A stretch of DNA of 9,976 bases. It comes from Bacteroidales bacterium. Lineage in GTDB: Bacteria; Bacteroidota; Bacteroidia; Bacteroidales; Muribaculaceae. Under the pieces are notes generated by a model. It was not told the origin of the DNA and did not search any database. It saw only the letters and a program-made list of their open reading frames with translations. Shown here piece by piece: positions 1 to 6,664 of the stretch. Within the stretch, counting starts at the first letter, position 1, and each line of letters opens with the position of its first letter. The translations under genes and the position numbers were made by a program. Where the stretch lies: positions 1 to 9,976 of the forward strand of contig SFOH01000069.1 in the NCBI GenBank assembly GCA_004552485.1, given 5' to 3'.

Positions 1-260
1 TCTCCGCAACCGCCACCACCGCCGCCGATGACATCGCCGCCGACGCCGATGCCATCGCCGTCAGCGTGCATGGCCGCGTTATCACCGCCCGAAGCTCCCG
101 CGACATCACCGCCATGGAGCTGTACAGCGTGACCGGTCTGAGCCTCATACGCGGCGAAGGTGCCGAGCTTGACGCCGGGACTCTTCCCGCCGGCGTCTAC
201 CTGCTGCGCGTCACCGCCGACGACGGCCATGCCCACCTGCGCAAACTCGTTCTCCGCTAA
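1..260 (+). CDS. C-terminal end of a probable secreted protein with Por-secretion-like tail (partial)
   Basis: The frame is open from the window edge (first full codon at position 3) to a TAA at 258-260, so only the last 85 residues are visible and the gene starts outside the window. The visible part begins with a low-complexity Ala/Thr/Asp linker of about 20 residues, then a compact segment of roughly 60 residues with alternating hydrophobic strands, including MELYSVTG, LPAGVYLLRV and the terminal KLVLR. This pattern (short strands, a 'y.vtG' turn, a 'L.aGvYllrv' strand, a final K-hydrophobic strand) resembles the C-terminal sorting domains of type IX secretion cargo in Bacteroidetes. By inference it is an exported or surface protein; the N-terminal functional domain cannot be seen, so no activity is assigned. 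A GTG at 66 could be read as a start, but the upstream frame is open and compositionally continuous, so I treat it as internal. Confidence 0.6.
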   Translation, partial: SATATTAADDIAADADAIAVSVHGRVITARSSRDITAMELYSVTGLSLIRGEGAELDAGTLPAGVYLLRVTADDGHAHLRKLVLR

Positions 261-276
261 GGCCTCATTCCCTAAC

Positions 277-316
277 CGACGGCGCCCTCCACTCACTCCG
301 GCAGAGGGCGCCGTCG
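277..316 (+). terminator. Strong hairpin after the first gene, probable terminator
   Basis: A perfect 13-bp inverted repeat pairs 277-289 (CGACGGCGCCCTC) with 304-316 (GAGGGCGCCGTCG) around a 14-nt loop. It begins 16 bases after the stop codon of the preceding gene and lies upstream of the next gene's promoter, the expected place for a terminator. There is no immediate T-run; a weak TTAATTTT stretch follows about ten bases later, so the termination mechanism is inferred from position and stem strength. Confidence 0.65.
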
Positions 317-368
317 TGTAATAGCGTTAATTTTCCTTAAAAACGGCCGCACTTTCCGCTTTTCTGTG

Positions 369-376
369 TATATTTG
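369..376 (+). promoter_or_regulatory. Bacteroidetes-type -7 promoter box upstream of the SIMPL gene
   Basis: TATATTTG matches the Bacteroidetes sigma-ABfr -7 consensus TAnnTTTG exactly. No clear TTTG -33 element is seen at the expected 19-21 bp upstream. A transcript starting about 7 bases downstream, near 383, would have an untranslated leader of about 73 bases before the ATG at 456. This supports that ATG over the in-frame ATG at 366, which would lie upstream of the transcript. The only other candidate promoter I found is a weaker one near 9440, so transcription of the glycine cleavage genes may begin here or at an unrecognised site nearer lplA. Confidence 0.5.
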
Positions 377-455
377 TAAGCGCGGAACGTCCCTTTCGGC
401 TACTACGCTCTCACTTTTCCTGACATCTAACGCCCCTCCCCTCAAACAGCGTATC

Positions 456-1157
456 ATGAATCTAATTAAGCGCATCATCGCTCCCCTAATCCTCGCCATC
501 GGCATCCTCGGCATGGGTCTCGCCATCAAAGCCGGCATCGACAACTTCGCCTTCAGCGACCGCGTAGTCAGCGTCCGCGGCCTCGCCGAGCGCACGGTCA
601 TGGCCGACCAGGTCACATGGCCCGTCTCCTATGCCATCACCGGCGACGACCTGCCCTCGCTCTACGACCTGTCAAAGGCCAACAACGAGACGGTTCTCGC
701 CTTCCTCACCTCCAACGGCATCCCCCGCAAGGACATCAGCATCAATCCGCCCGATGTCTACGACCAGAGCGCCGACCAGTACAACAACAGCGGCAACGGT
801 CCCACTTTCAAATTCAAGCTCACCTCGACCATCACGGTTCTCACAACCCATGTCGACAAGGTGCGCGCGCTGCTCAACCGTCAGGCCGAGCTCCTTGCAA
901 AGGGTATCGCCTTCACCAACAACAACATAACGTACGACTACACGCGCCTCAACACCATCAAACCCGAGATGATTGCCGAAGCCACGAAAAATGCCCGCGA
1001 GGCCGCCGACCGTTTTGCCGCCGACTCCGACTCTAAGCTCGGCAAAATCAAGAGCGCCGAGCAAGGCTATTTCTCCATCGACGACGCCGACCCGACAACG
1101 CCCTACCTCAAGAACGTCCGCGTGGTCACCAACGTCACCTTCTATCTCGAAGACTAA
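456..1157 (+). CDS. SIMPL-domain (DUF541) membrane-anchored protein
   Basis: This is a 233-residue protein. The N-terminus has basic residues (K5, R6) followed by a hydrophobic stretch at about residues 7-25, which looks like an uncleaved signal anchor placing the rest in the periplasm. The remainder fits the SIMPL/DUF541 (YggE-like) family: VVSVRGLAERTVMAD at 37-51 is the characteristic opening strand, followed by helical and strand segments with a conserved-looking LLNRQAELLAKGI region and a C-terminal VVTNVTFYLED strand. The molecular function of the family is not established; relatives have been linked to oxidative stress or the cell envelope. The start at 456 is preferred because the membrane segment directly follows it and the upstream extension to 366 is not signal-like and overlaps the promoter box. 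It ends 86 bases before lplA; whether it is co-transcribed with the glycine genes is uncertain. Confidence 0.8.
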   Translation: MNLIKRIIAPLILAIGILGMGLAIKAGIDNFAFSDRVVSVRGLAERTVMADQVTWPVSYAITGDDLPSLYDLSKANNETVLAFLTSNGIPRKDISINPPDVYDQSADQYNNSGNGPTFKFKLTSTITVLTTHVDKVRALLNRQAELLAKGIAFTNNNITYDYTRLNTIKPEMIAEATKNAREAADRFAADSDSKLGKIKSAEQGYFSIDDADPTTPYLKNVRVVTNVTFYLED

Positions 1158-1170
1158 CCCGCAGGCTTTT

Positions 1171-1223
1171 ATTAGACCAATTAGACCAATTAGACCAATT
1201 AGACCAATTAGACCAATTAGACC
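1171..1223 (+). repeat. 9-bp tandem repeat (ATTAGACCA) upstream of lplA
   Basis: Five perfect copies of ATTAGACCA (1171-1179, 1180-1188, 1189-1197, 1198-1206, 1207-1215) are followed by a sixth lacking its last base (1216-1223). The array fills most of the gap between the SIMPL gene stop and the lplA start and ends 20 bases before the lplA ATG. It is AT-rich against GC-rich surroundings. Perfect identity between units suggests recent expansion or slippage. An effect on lplA expression is possible from its position but is inference. Confidence 0.95.
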
Positions 1224-1243
1224 TCGCTAATCATCGACCGCCA

Positions 1244-2239
1244 ATGACTCACCTGACTCTTCCGGACACCAAGCCGCGCAGGCTGCCCTTCTTCCTGGCC
1301 ATGGAGGAGTGGGCGGCGCGACATCTGCCCGCCGAGGAGGACTATCTGTTCACATGGGTCGTCGGGCCAACGGTCATCTGCGGACGCCACCAGGACATCG
1401 CCGCCGAGGTTGACCTGGACTTCTGCCGCAAGGCGGACATCGACATCGTGCGACGTCGCAGCGGCGGCGGTGCTGTCTTCGCCAACGCCGACAACATCAT
1501 GGTGAGCCTGGTGACGGCCGACACTGACGTGGAGCGTGCCTTCGCGCGTTTCACCCGCACCATCGCAACGCAGTTGCGCCACCTGGGCATCGACGCCGAA
1601 GTTTCCGGCCGCAACGACATCACTGTGGGCGGCAGCAAGATTTCGGGCAGCGCCTTCCTGCATCTGCCGGGGCGCAGCGTGGTGCACTGCACGATGCTCT
1701 TCGACACTGACGCCGAGACGATGCGCCGCGCTCTGACGCCGGCGCGCGCCAAGCTGCTGAGCAAGGGCGTGACCAGTGTGGAGAGTCGCATCGTGACGGC
1801 TCGCGAGCTCATGCCGTCGCTGACGCGTGACGCGCTGCGAGAGGGTCTGCTGAGCGGGCTCACGACTGGCGAGCGCCGCCTCACGGAGGCCGAAGTGGCT
1901 GAGATAGAGGCGATGGCGCGTGAGTATGACCGCGAGGATTGGCTGTGGCGCCATGGCCGCGACCACGGCGCGCAGGCTTCCCGCACAATGCGCATCGAGA
2001 GCGCCGGCACGATGACGGTCCGGGTGGCCGTGGACGCGGCCGGACGCATCGCCGACGTGAAGCTCTCGGGCGACTTCTTCGAGCGCGACGCCGACGCTCT
2101 GGCACAGCTGCTGAGCGGCTTGCGCGGCGTGGCACCGACGGCCGAGGCTCTGTGCGAGGCTCTGCGCACGACGGACGTCAGCCGCATCATCAGCGGTCTT
2201 TCAACCGAACAATTCATAAATCTAATCACCAATAACTGA
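1244..2239 (+). CDS. lplA: Lipoate-protein ligase A
   Basis: The 331-residue product activates lipoate with ATP to lipoyl-AMP and transfers it to a lysine of lipoyl-domain proteins in the cytoplasm. Family signatures are clear: RRRSGGGAVF at 70-79 (nucleotide/lipoate-binding loop), GRNDITVGGSKISGSA at 122-137 with K132 as the probable catalytic lysine, and a downstream region matching the ligase core. The length, near that of E. coli LplA (338), and the residues after about 240 (TMRIESAGTMTVRVAVDAAG, then helices) indicate that the C-terminal accessory domain is fused rather than separate. It begins 20 bases after the 9-bp repeat and ends 13 bases before gcvT, so it probably shares a transcript with the gcv genes. 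The obvious local substrate is GcvH encoded downstream, with 2-oxoacid dehydrogenase E2 subunits as possible others. No Shine-Dalgarno site is seen. Confidence 0.93.
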   Translation: MTHLTLPDTKPRRLPFFLAMEEWAARHLPAEEDYLFTWVVGPTVICGRHQDIAAEVDLDFCRKADIDIVRRRSGGGAVFANADNIMVSLVTADTDVERAFARFTRTIATQLRHLGIDAEVSGRNDITVGGSKISGSAFLHLPGRSVVHCTMLFDTDAETMRRALTPARAKLLSKGVTSVESRIVTARELMPSLTRDALREGLLSGLTTGERRLTEAEVAEIEAMAREYDREDWLWRHGRDHGAQASRTMRIESAGTMTVRVAVDAAGRIADVKLSGDFFERDADALAQLLSGLRGVAPTAEALCEALRTTDVSRIISGLSTEQFINLITNN

Positions 2240-2252
2240 TAAACGAAACGCA

Positions 2253-3344
2253 ATGGATAACAAGACAACATGCCTGCACAGCGACCACGTGGCACAGGGC
2301 GCCAAGATGAGCCCGTTTGCCGGTTTTGACATGCCCATCGAGTATGCCGGAATCGTCGAGGAGCACAACGCGGTGCGCAACAGGGCCGGCGTCTTCGACG
2401 TGAGCCACATGGGCGAGGTGCTCATCACCGGCCCGCAGGCTCAGGAGTTTGTGAACCATATCTTCACCAACGATGTCCGCCCCCTCGCCGACGGCGCCAT
2501 CCTCTACGGCATGATGCTCTACGAGAACGGCGGCACGGTCGACGACCTGCTGGTTTACCGCCGCAGCGAGCAGGAGTATTTCCTGGTCATCAATGCGGGC
2601 AACATCGACAAGGACGTGGCATGGATTCGCCAACAGGCTGAAGGCTACGACGTTAAGGTCGACCACCTGAGCGACGAGTACGGCGAACTAGCCGTGCAGG
2701 GTCCGGATGCCGAACGCGTGCTGCGCGAGGTGTTAGGCATCGACGCATCCGGGCTGGGCTTCTACACGTTCATGGACACGAAACTCGACGGCCACGACAT
2801 TATTGTCTCGCGCACGGGCTACACAGGCGAGGACGGTTTCGAGATTTACGCTCCCGAGGAGCTGACGGTTGCGCTGTGGCGCAAGCTTATGGCTGCCGGC
2901 GTTGCGCCCTGCGGCCTGGGCTGCCGCGACACCCTGCGTTTTGAGGCCGGTCTGCCGCTATATGGCGACGAACTGACCGCCGAGATTACGCCCGTGGAGG
3001 CCGCCCTCTCGATGTTCTGCAAGCTCGACAAGCCCGAGTTCATCGGCATGGACGTGGTTGCGCGTCAGAAGGCCGAGGGCGTCACCCGCAAGAGCGTTGG
3101 CCTGGAAATCGACGGCCCGGCTATTGCTCGCCACGGCTACGAGGTGCTCGATATGGACGGCAACGTCGTAGGCACCGTGACCACGGGCTACCGCTCGATC
3201 ACGCTGGGCAAGAGCCTGGCCATGGCGATGGTCAACACGCCGTTCAACAAACTGGGCACACCCCTGCAGGTGCGCGTGCGCCGCAAGGTCTTCCCCGCAA
3301 CGGTTGTCAAAAAACGCTTCTACACACCCAAATACAAGAAATAA
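2253..3344 (+). CDS. gcvT: Glycine cleavage system T protein (aminomethyltransferase)
   Basis: The 363-residue cytoplasmic enzyme takes the aminomethyl group from the dihydrolipoyl arm of GcvH, releases ammonia and transfers the one-carbon unit to tetrahydrofolate, giving 5,10-methylene-THF. Seen in sequence: the N-terminal FAGFDMPIEY and AGVFDVSHMGE (45-55) signatures, the GGTVDDLLVYR segment with the D97-D98 pair in the position of the family's catalytic aspartate, SRTGYTGEDGFEIY, and CRDTLRFEAGLPLYGDEL. The C-terminal barrel-like part, with GTVTTGYRSITLGKSLAMA, is also intact. The length is typical of bacterial GcvT, with no truncation. The start at 2253 fits the family N-terminus and lies 13 bases after lplA. 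It is followed by gcvH after a 43-base AT-rich spacer. Comparison with YgfZ or dimethylglycine dehydrogenase-like relatives is ruled out by the context and the conserved core. Confidence 0.96.
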   Translation: MDNKTTCLHSDHVAQGAKMSPFAGFDMPIEYAGIVEEHNAVRNRAGVFDVSHMGEVLITGPQAQEFVNHIFTNDVRPLADGAILYGMMLYENGGTVDDLLVYRRSEQEYFLVINAGNIDKDVAWIRQQAEGYDVKVDHLSDEYGELAVQGPDAERVLREVLGIDASGLGFYTFMDTKLDGHDIIVSRTGYTGEDGFEIYAPEELTVALWRKLMAAGVAPCGLGCRDTLRFEAGLPLYGDELTAEITPVEAALSMFCKLDKPEFIGMDVVARQKAEGVTRKSVGLEIDGPAIARHGYEVLDMDGNVVGTVTTGYRSITLGKSLAMAMVNTPFNKLGTPLQVRVRRKVFPATVVKKRFYTPKYKK

Positions 3345-3352
3345 TTTCCCCG

Positions 3353-3380
3353 AATTTTCAATTTTCAACTTTCAATTATA
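3353..3380 (+). repeat. 7-bp near-tandem repeat in the gcvT-gcvH spacer
   Basis: AATTTTC (3353-3359), AATTTTC (3360-3366), AACTTTC (3367-3373) and a degenerate AATTATA (3374-3380) run in series, ending 7 bases before the gcvH ATG. The array is about the whole of the intergenic spacer and is strongly AT-rich. It may serve as an unstructured leader for initiation without a Shine-Dalgarno site; that role is inferred. Confidence 0.8.
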
Positions 3381-3387
3381 AACTCCC

Positions 3388-3762
3388 ATGATTAAATACC
3401 TTCCCACACACGAATATGCCCGCATCGAGGGCAACGAAGCTTACATCGGCATCTCTCCCTACGCAGCTCATCAGCTCGGCAACGTGGTTTACGTTGACAT
3501 GCCCGAGGTCGATGACACGCTCGTGAAAGACGAGGAGTTCGGCGCCATCGAGTCAGTGAAGGCCGCCTCCGACCTTTTCGCTCCCCTGTCCGGCACGGTT
3601 ACGGAGGTGAACGAGGCGCTGGTCGACAATCCCCGTCTGGTCAGCGACGACCCGATGAAAAACTGGATCATCAAGATTGAGATCTCCGACCCCAAAGAGG
3701 TTGAGCAGCTCCTCGACCAGGAGGCCTACGACGCCATCTGCGACGCCGAGCACAAGGAGTGA
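3388..3762 (+). CDS. gcvH: Glycine cleavage system H protein (lipoyl carrier)
   Basis: This 124-residue protein is the mobile lipoyl carrier that shuttles the aminomethyl intermediate between the P, T and L proteins. The lipoyl attachment site is plain: FGAIESVKAASDLFAPLSG, with K58 as the lysine to be lipoylated. The N-terminal YLPTHEYARIEG and the central IGISPYAAHQLGNVVYVDMPE match the hybrid-barrel lipoyl fold, and NPRLVSDDPMKNWIIKI fits the C-terminal part of the family. The length is normal (family about 125-130). LplA encoded two genes upstream is the likely enzyme that loads it. The gene is separated from gcvT by a heptamer repeat and from gcvPA by 41 bases. The stop is preceded by AAGGAG (3754-3759), which is too far from the gcvPA ATG to act as its ribosome site. 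Confidence 0.97.
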   Translation: MIKYLPTHEYARIEGNEAYIGISPYAAHQLGNVVYVDMPEVDDTLVKDEEFGAIESVKAASDLFAPLSGTVTEVNEALVDNPRLVSDDPMKNWIIKIEISDPKEVEQLLDQEAYDAICDAEHKE

Positions 3763-3770
3763 TCCTGAGT

Positions 3771-3784
3771 TTTCCCATTTCCCA
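3771..3784 (+). repeat. Two-copy 7-bp tandem repeat in the gcvH-gcvPA spacer
   Basis: TTTCCCA occurs twice in direct succession (3771-3777 and 3778-3784), 19 bases before the gcvPA ATG, followed by an A/T-rich stretch. Two short copies could arise by chance; it is listed because repeats sit at equivalent places before gcvH and lplA. Confidence 0.6.
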
Positions 3785-3803
3785 TTACAAATCGAAAATT
3801 ACC

Positions 3804-5180
3804 ATGAGCAGACACAGATACCTGCCCCACACGGACGCTGACGTGGCGGCCATGCTGGAGCGCTGCGGCGCGGACACGGTGGACCGCCTCTTTGAGGACA
3901 TCCCGGAGGCGCTGCGCATGAAGAAGCCCTACGAGCTGCCCGGCGAGCTGTCCGAGCCCGAGGTGCGCCGTTTCTTCCGCACGCTGGACATGCGCGACGA
4001 AGTGCTCACGTGCTTCGCCGGCGGCGGATTCTACGACCGCTATGCCCCGTCGGTCATCGCTTCGCTGATGGCGCGCTCCGAGTTCCTGACGGCCTACACG
4101 CCCTATCAGCCCGAGATTTCGCAGGGCACGCTGCAGTATATCTTTGAGTATCAGTCGATGATGTGCGCGCTGACAGGCCTGGACGTGAGCAACGCCAGCC
4201 TCTATGACGGCGCGACGGCCACGGCCGAGGCCATGATGATGTGCGTGGCCGCGGCCCGCAAGCGCAACCGCGTGCTCATCTCGGCAACCATCGCCCCGTA
4301 TGTGCTGGACGTGGCACGCACTTATGCCCGTTACCACAAGGTGCAGCTCGATGTCATACCCGAGAAGGACGGCGTCACCGACCGCGCAGCCATGCAGCAG
4401 ATGCTGAGCGCCGGCGACGTGGCCGGAGTCATCCTCCCCTCGCCCAACTACTGGGGCATCCTCGAGGACCTGACCGGCTTCGCCGACGACATCCACGCGG
4501 CGCGCGCGCTGATGGTCATCAACGGCCATGCGTTGGCCCTGGGCGTGGTGAAGTCGCCCGCCGAATGGGGCGCCGACATCGCCGTGGGCGACGCTCAGTC
4601 GCTGGGCATGCCCCTCAACTTCGGCGGCCCGTATCTGGGCTATATGTGCGTCACGAAGGCGCTCATGCGCAAGATGCCCGGCCGCATCGTGGGCGCCACG
4701 ATCGACCGCAAGGGCCAGCGCGTGTTCGTGCTCACCCTTCAGGCCCGCGAACAGCACATCCGCCGCGAAAAGGCCACGTCGAACATCTGCTCGAACCAGG
4801 GCATCATGACGCTTTATGCCGCCATGTACTGCTCGGTCATGGGCGCCGAGGGCATCCGCCGCGTCAACGAACTCAGCTATGGCGGCGCGCACTATCTGGC
4901 GCGTCTGCTGACTGAGATTCCGGGCGTGGAGCTTGTATACCCCGACAAGCCCTTCCTCAATGAATTCCTGGTGAAATTCCCCTCGCCCGAAGCCGCCGAC
5001 GCCGCATACTACGACGCGGTCGACTACGGCTATCTGCCCGGCATTCGCGTCGGCGACGACAAACTGCTCATCGCCGTCACCGAGATGCGCGGCACCGAGG
5101 AGATGGACGAACTTGCACAGATTTTTGCCGAGGCCGTAAACCCCGGTTCAACAAAGGGAAAGGAGGACAGCAATGAATAA
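3804..5180 (+). CDS. gcvPA: Glycine dehydrogenase (decarboxylating) subunit 1
   Basis: The 458-residue product is the N-terminal half of a split P protein and works with GcvPB as a heterotetramer to decarboxylate glycine and pass the aminomethyl group to lipoyl-GcvH. Visible signatures include FAGGGFYDRY (71-80), TAYTPYQPEISQGTLQ (96-111), NASLYDGATATAEA (130-143), WGADIAVGDAQSLG (255-268), FGGPYLGY (273-280) and REQHIRREKATSNICSNQ (315-332). As expected for this subunit, the lysine that binds pyridoxal phosphate is absent; it is in GcvPB. An in-frame GTG at 3759 would add 15 residues, but it overlaps the end of gcvH and the added residues are not family-like, whereas the ATG at 3804 gives the usual MSRHRYLPHTDADV start. 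Its last 8 bases overlap gcvPB, which indicates coupled translation. The length is slightly above the usual 440-450 because of a short charged C-terminal tail. Confidence 0.96.
   Translation: MSRHRYLPHTDADVAAMLERCGADTVDRLFEDIPEALRMKKPYELPGELSEPEVRRFFRTLDMRDEVLTCFAGGGFYDRYAPSVIASLMARSEFLTAYTPYQPEISQGTLQYIFEYQSMMCALTGLDVSNASLYDGATATAEAMMMCVAAARKRNRVLISATIAPYVLDVARTYARYHKVQLDVIPEKDGVTDRAAMQQMLSAGDVAGVILPSPNYWGILEDLTGFADDIHAARALMVINGHALALGVVKSPAEWGADIAVGDAQSLGMPLNFGGPYLGYMCVTKALMRKMPGRIVGATIDRKGQRVFVLTLQAREQHIRREKATSNICSNQGIMTLYAAMYCSVMGAEGIRRVNELSYGGAHYLARLLTEIPGVELVYPDKPFLNEFLVKFPSPEAADAAYYDAVDYGYLPGIRVGDDKLLIAVTEMRGTEEMDELAQIFAEAVNPGSTKGKEDSNE
5161..5166 (+). promoter_or_regulatory. Shine-Dalgarno site for gcvPB
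   Basis: AGGAGG lies 6 bases before the gcvPB ATG at 5173, inside the last codons of gcvPA. It is the only well-spaced canonical site I see in the window, where the other starts have AT-rich leaders instead, as is common in Bacteroidetes. It supports the ATG at 5173 and translational coupling to gcvPA. Confidence 0.7.
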
Positions 5181-6639
5181 GGAATTATATGGCAAACTGA
5201 TTTTCGAGTGCTCCGTTCCCGGCCGCCGGGGCTTCTCGCTGCCCGTGAACACTTATGCCGACAAGCTCGCGGACCTGCCCGCCGAGCTGCTGCGCAAGGA
5301 CGCGCCCGCGCTGCCGGAGGTGGACGAGCCGTCGCTCGTGCGCCACTACAACAATCTGAGCACCAACAACTTCGGCGTCGACACCGGCTTCTATCCCCTG
5401 GGCTCGTGCACGATGAAGTACAACCCGAAACTCAACGAGGAGATTGCCGCGTCGCCGGTGGTTGCAGGTCTGCATCCGGCTCAGCCCGACGACACGGTGC
5501 AGGGCGCGCTGGAGGCATACTTCACGCTCCAGTCGTTCCTCTCAGAGATAGGCGGCATGAGCGAGTTCACCCTCAACCCCTATGCCGGCGCACACGGCGA
5601 GCTGACCGGCCTCATGGTCATTCACGCCTACCATGACCACAACGGCAGCGTGGAGCGCGACACAGTGCTCGTGCCCGACAGCGCCCATGGCACCAACCCG
5701 GCCTCGGCGAACGTCGCCGGATACAAAATCGTGGAGGTCAAGTCGCTGGAAGACGGAACGGTCGATGTCGACGACCTCCGCTCAAAGCTCAACGACCACG
5801 TGGCCGCAATGATGATGACTAATCCCAACACCCTGGGAATCTTCGAGAAACGCATCCCGGAGATTGCGAAGATGGTGCACGAGGCCGGCGCGCTGATGTA
5901 CTATGACGGCGCCAACCTCAACCCCATGCTGGGCATCGCACGTCCCGGAGACATGGGCTTCGACGTGATGCATATCAACTTGCACAAGACCTTCTCGACG
6001 CCTCACGGCGGCGGCGGCCCCGGTGCCGGTCCCGTCGGCGTGCGTAAGGGTCTGGAGATGTTCCTGCCCAATCCCCGCGTCGTCTACGACGCCGACGATG
6101 ACTTCTACTCGGTTGTCACCGACAGCCCCGAAGCCCTCGGGCGCATCTCGTCCTGGCTCGGAAACTACACGGTCGAACTGCGCGCGCTGGCATACATCCT
6201 CAGCCTCGGCGCCGACAATCTGGCGCAGGTGGGCCCACTCGCAACGCTCAACGCCAACTACGTAAAAGACTCGCTCAAAGACGTTTACAAGCTCCCTATC
6301 GACGGCCGCTGCAAGCACGAGTTCGTCTTCGACGGCCTGGCCGACAAGTCTACCGCCGTCACCACCCTCCACGTGGCCAAGCGTCTGCTCGACTTCGGAT
6401 TCCATGCCCCGACAATCTACTTCCCCCTGCTCTTCCACGAGTCGCTCATGATCGAGCCCACGGAGACAGAGAGCCGCGAGACCCTCGACAGCTTCATCGC
6501 CGTCATGCGCCGCATCGCCGGCGAAGCCGCCACCGACCCCGAAATGCTCAAAACGGCTCCGCACAACACGCCCGTCTCGGGCTGCGACGACACCGAAGCC
6601 GCCCTCCATCCCCGCGTGAAATTCTCCGACCTCAGCTAA
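5173..6639 (+). CDS. gcvPB: Glycine dehydrogenase (decarboxylating) subunit 2
   Basis: The 488-residue catalytic half of the split P protein carries pyridoxal phosphate and, with GcvPA, performs the decarboxylation of glycine and transfer to lipoyl-GcvH. The cofactor lysine is K272 in HINLHKTFSTPHGGGGPGAG (267-286). Other signatures are FYPLGSCTMKYNP (73-85), GGMSEFTLNPYAGAHGELTG (127-146), VPDSAHGTNPASANVAGY (167-184), MTNPNTLGIFE (215-225) and YYDGANLNPMLG (243-254). The C-terminal region (CKHEFVFDG, FHAPTIYFPL, MIEPTETESRETLD) is complete, and the length is in the family range. It overlaps the end of gcvPA by 8 bases and is preceded by AGGAGG. lpdA follows after 25 bases. Codon choice changes within this gene: the first half favours CTG and GAG, the last third CTC and GAA, like the genes downstream. 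Confidence 0.97.
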   Translation: MNKELYGKLIFECSVPGRRGFSLPVNTYADKLADLPAELLRKDAPALPEVDEPSLVRHYNNLSTNNFGVDTGFYPLGSCTMKYNPKLNEEIAASPVVAGLHPAQPDDTVQGALEAYFTLQSFLSEIGGMSEFTLNPYAGAHGELTGLMVIHAYHDHNGSVERDTVLVPDSAHGTNPASANVAGYKIVEVKSLEDGTVDVDDLRSKLNDHVAAMMMTNPNTLGIFEKRIPEIAKMVHEAGALMYYDGANLNPMLGIARPGDMGFDVMHINLHKTFSTPHGGGGPGAGPVGVRKGLEMFLPNPRVVYDADDDFYSVVTDSPEALGRISSWLGNYTVELRALAYILSLGADNLAQVGPLATLNANYVKDSLKDVYKLPIDGRCKHEFVFDGLADKSTAVTTLHVAKRLLDFGFHAPTIYFPLLFHESLMIEPTETESRETLDSFIAVMRRIAGEAATDPEMLKTAPHNTPVSGCDDTEAALHPRVKFSDLS

Positions 6640-6664
6640 AGCCCATACCTCAAATTTTCGACTT

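Noticed and set aside
366..455. N-terminal extension of the SIMPL protein to ATG 366
   Set aside because: It overlaps the TATATTTG box and would place 30 non-signal-like residues before the membrane anchor.
1171..1223. CRISPR array
   Set aside because: The units are 9 bp, directly abutting with no spacers.
1158..2252. Glycine riboswitch before the gcv genes
   Set aside because: The gaps before lplA (86 bases, mostly tandem repeat) and gcvT (13 bases) are too short and show no aptamer-like structure.
3726..4892. 388-codon open frame on the - strand opposite gcvPA
   Set aside because: It is antisense to a clearly conserved enzyme, rich in His/Ala/Arg with no recognisable domain; a GC-rich shadow frame.
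5782..6609. 275-codon open frame on the - strand opposite gcvPB
   Set aside because: Lies fully within a conserved gene and has no family features.
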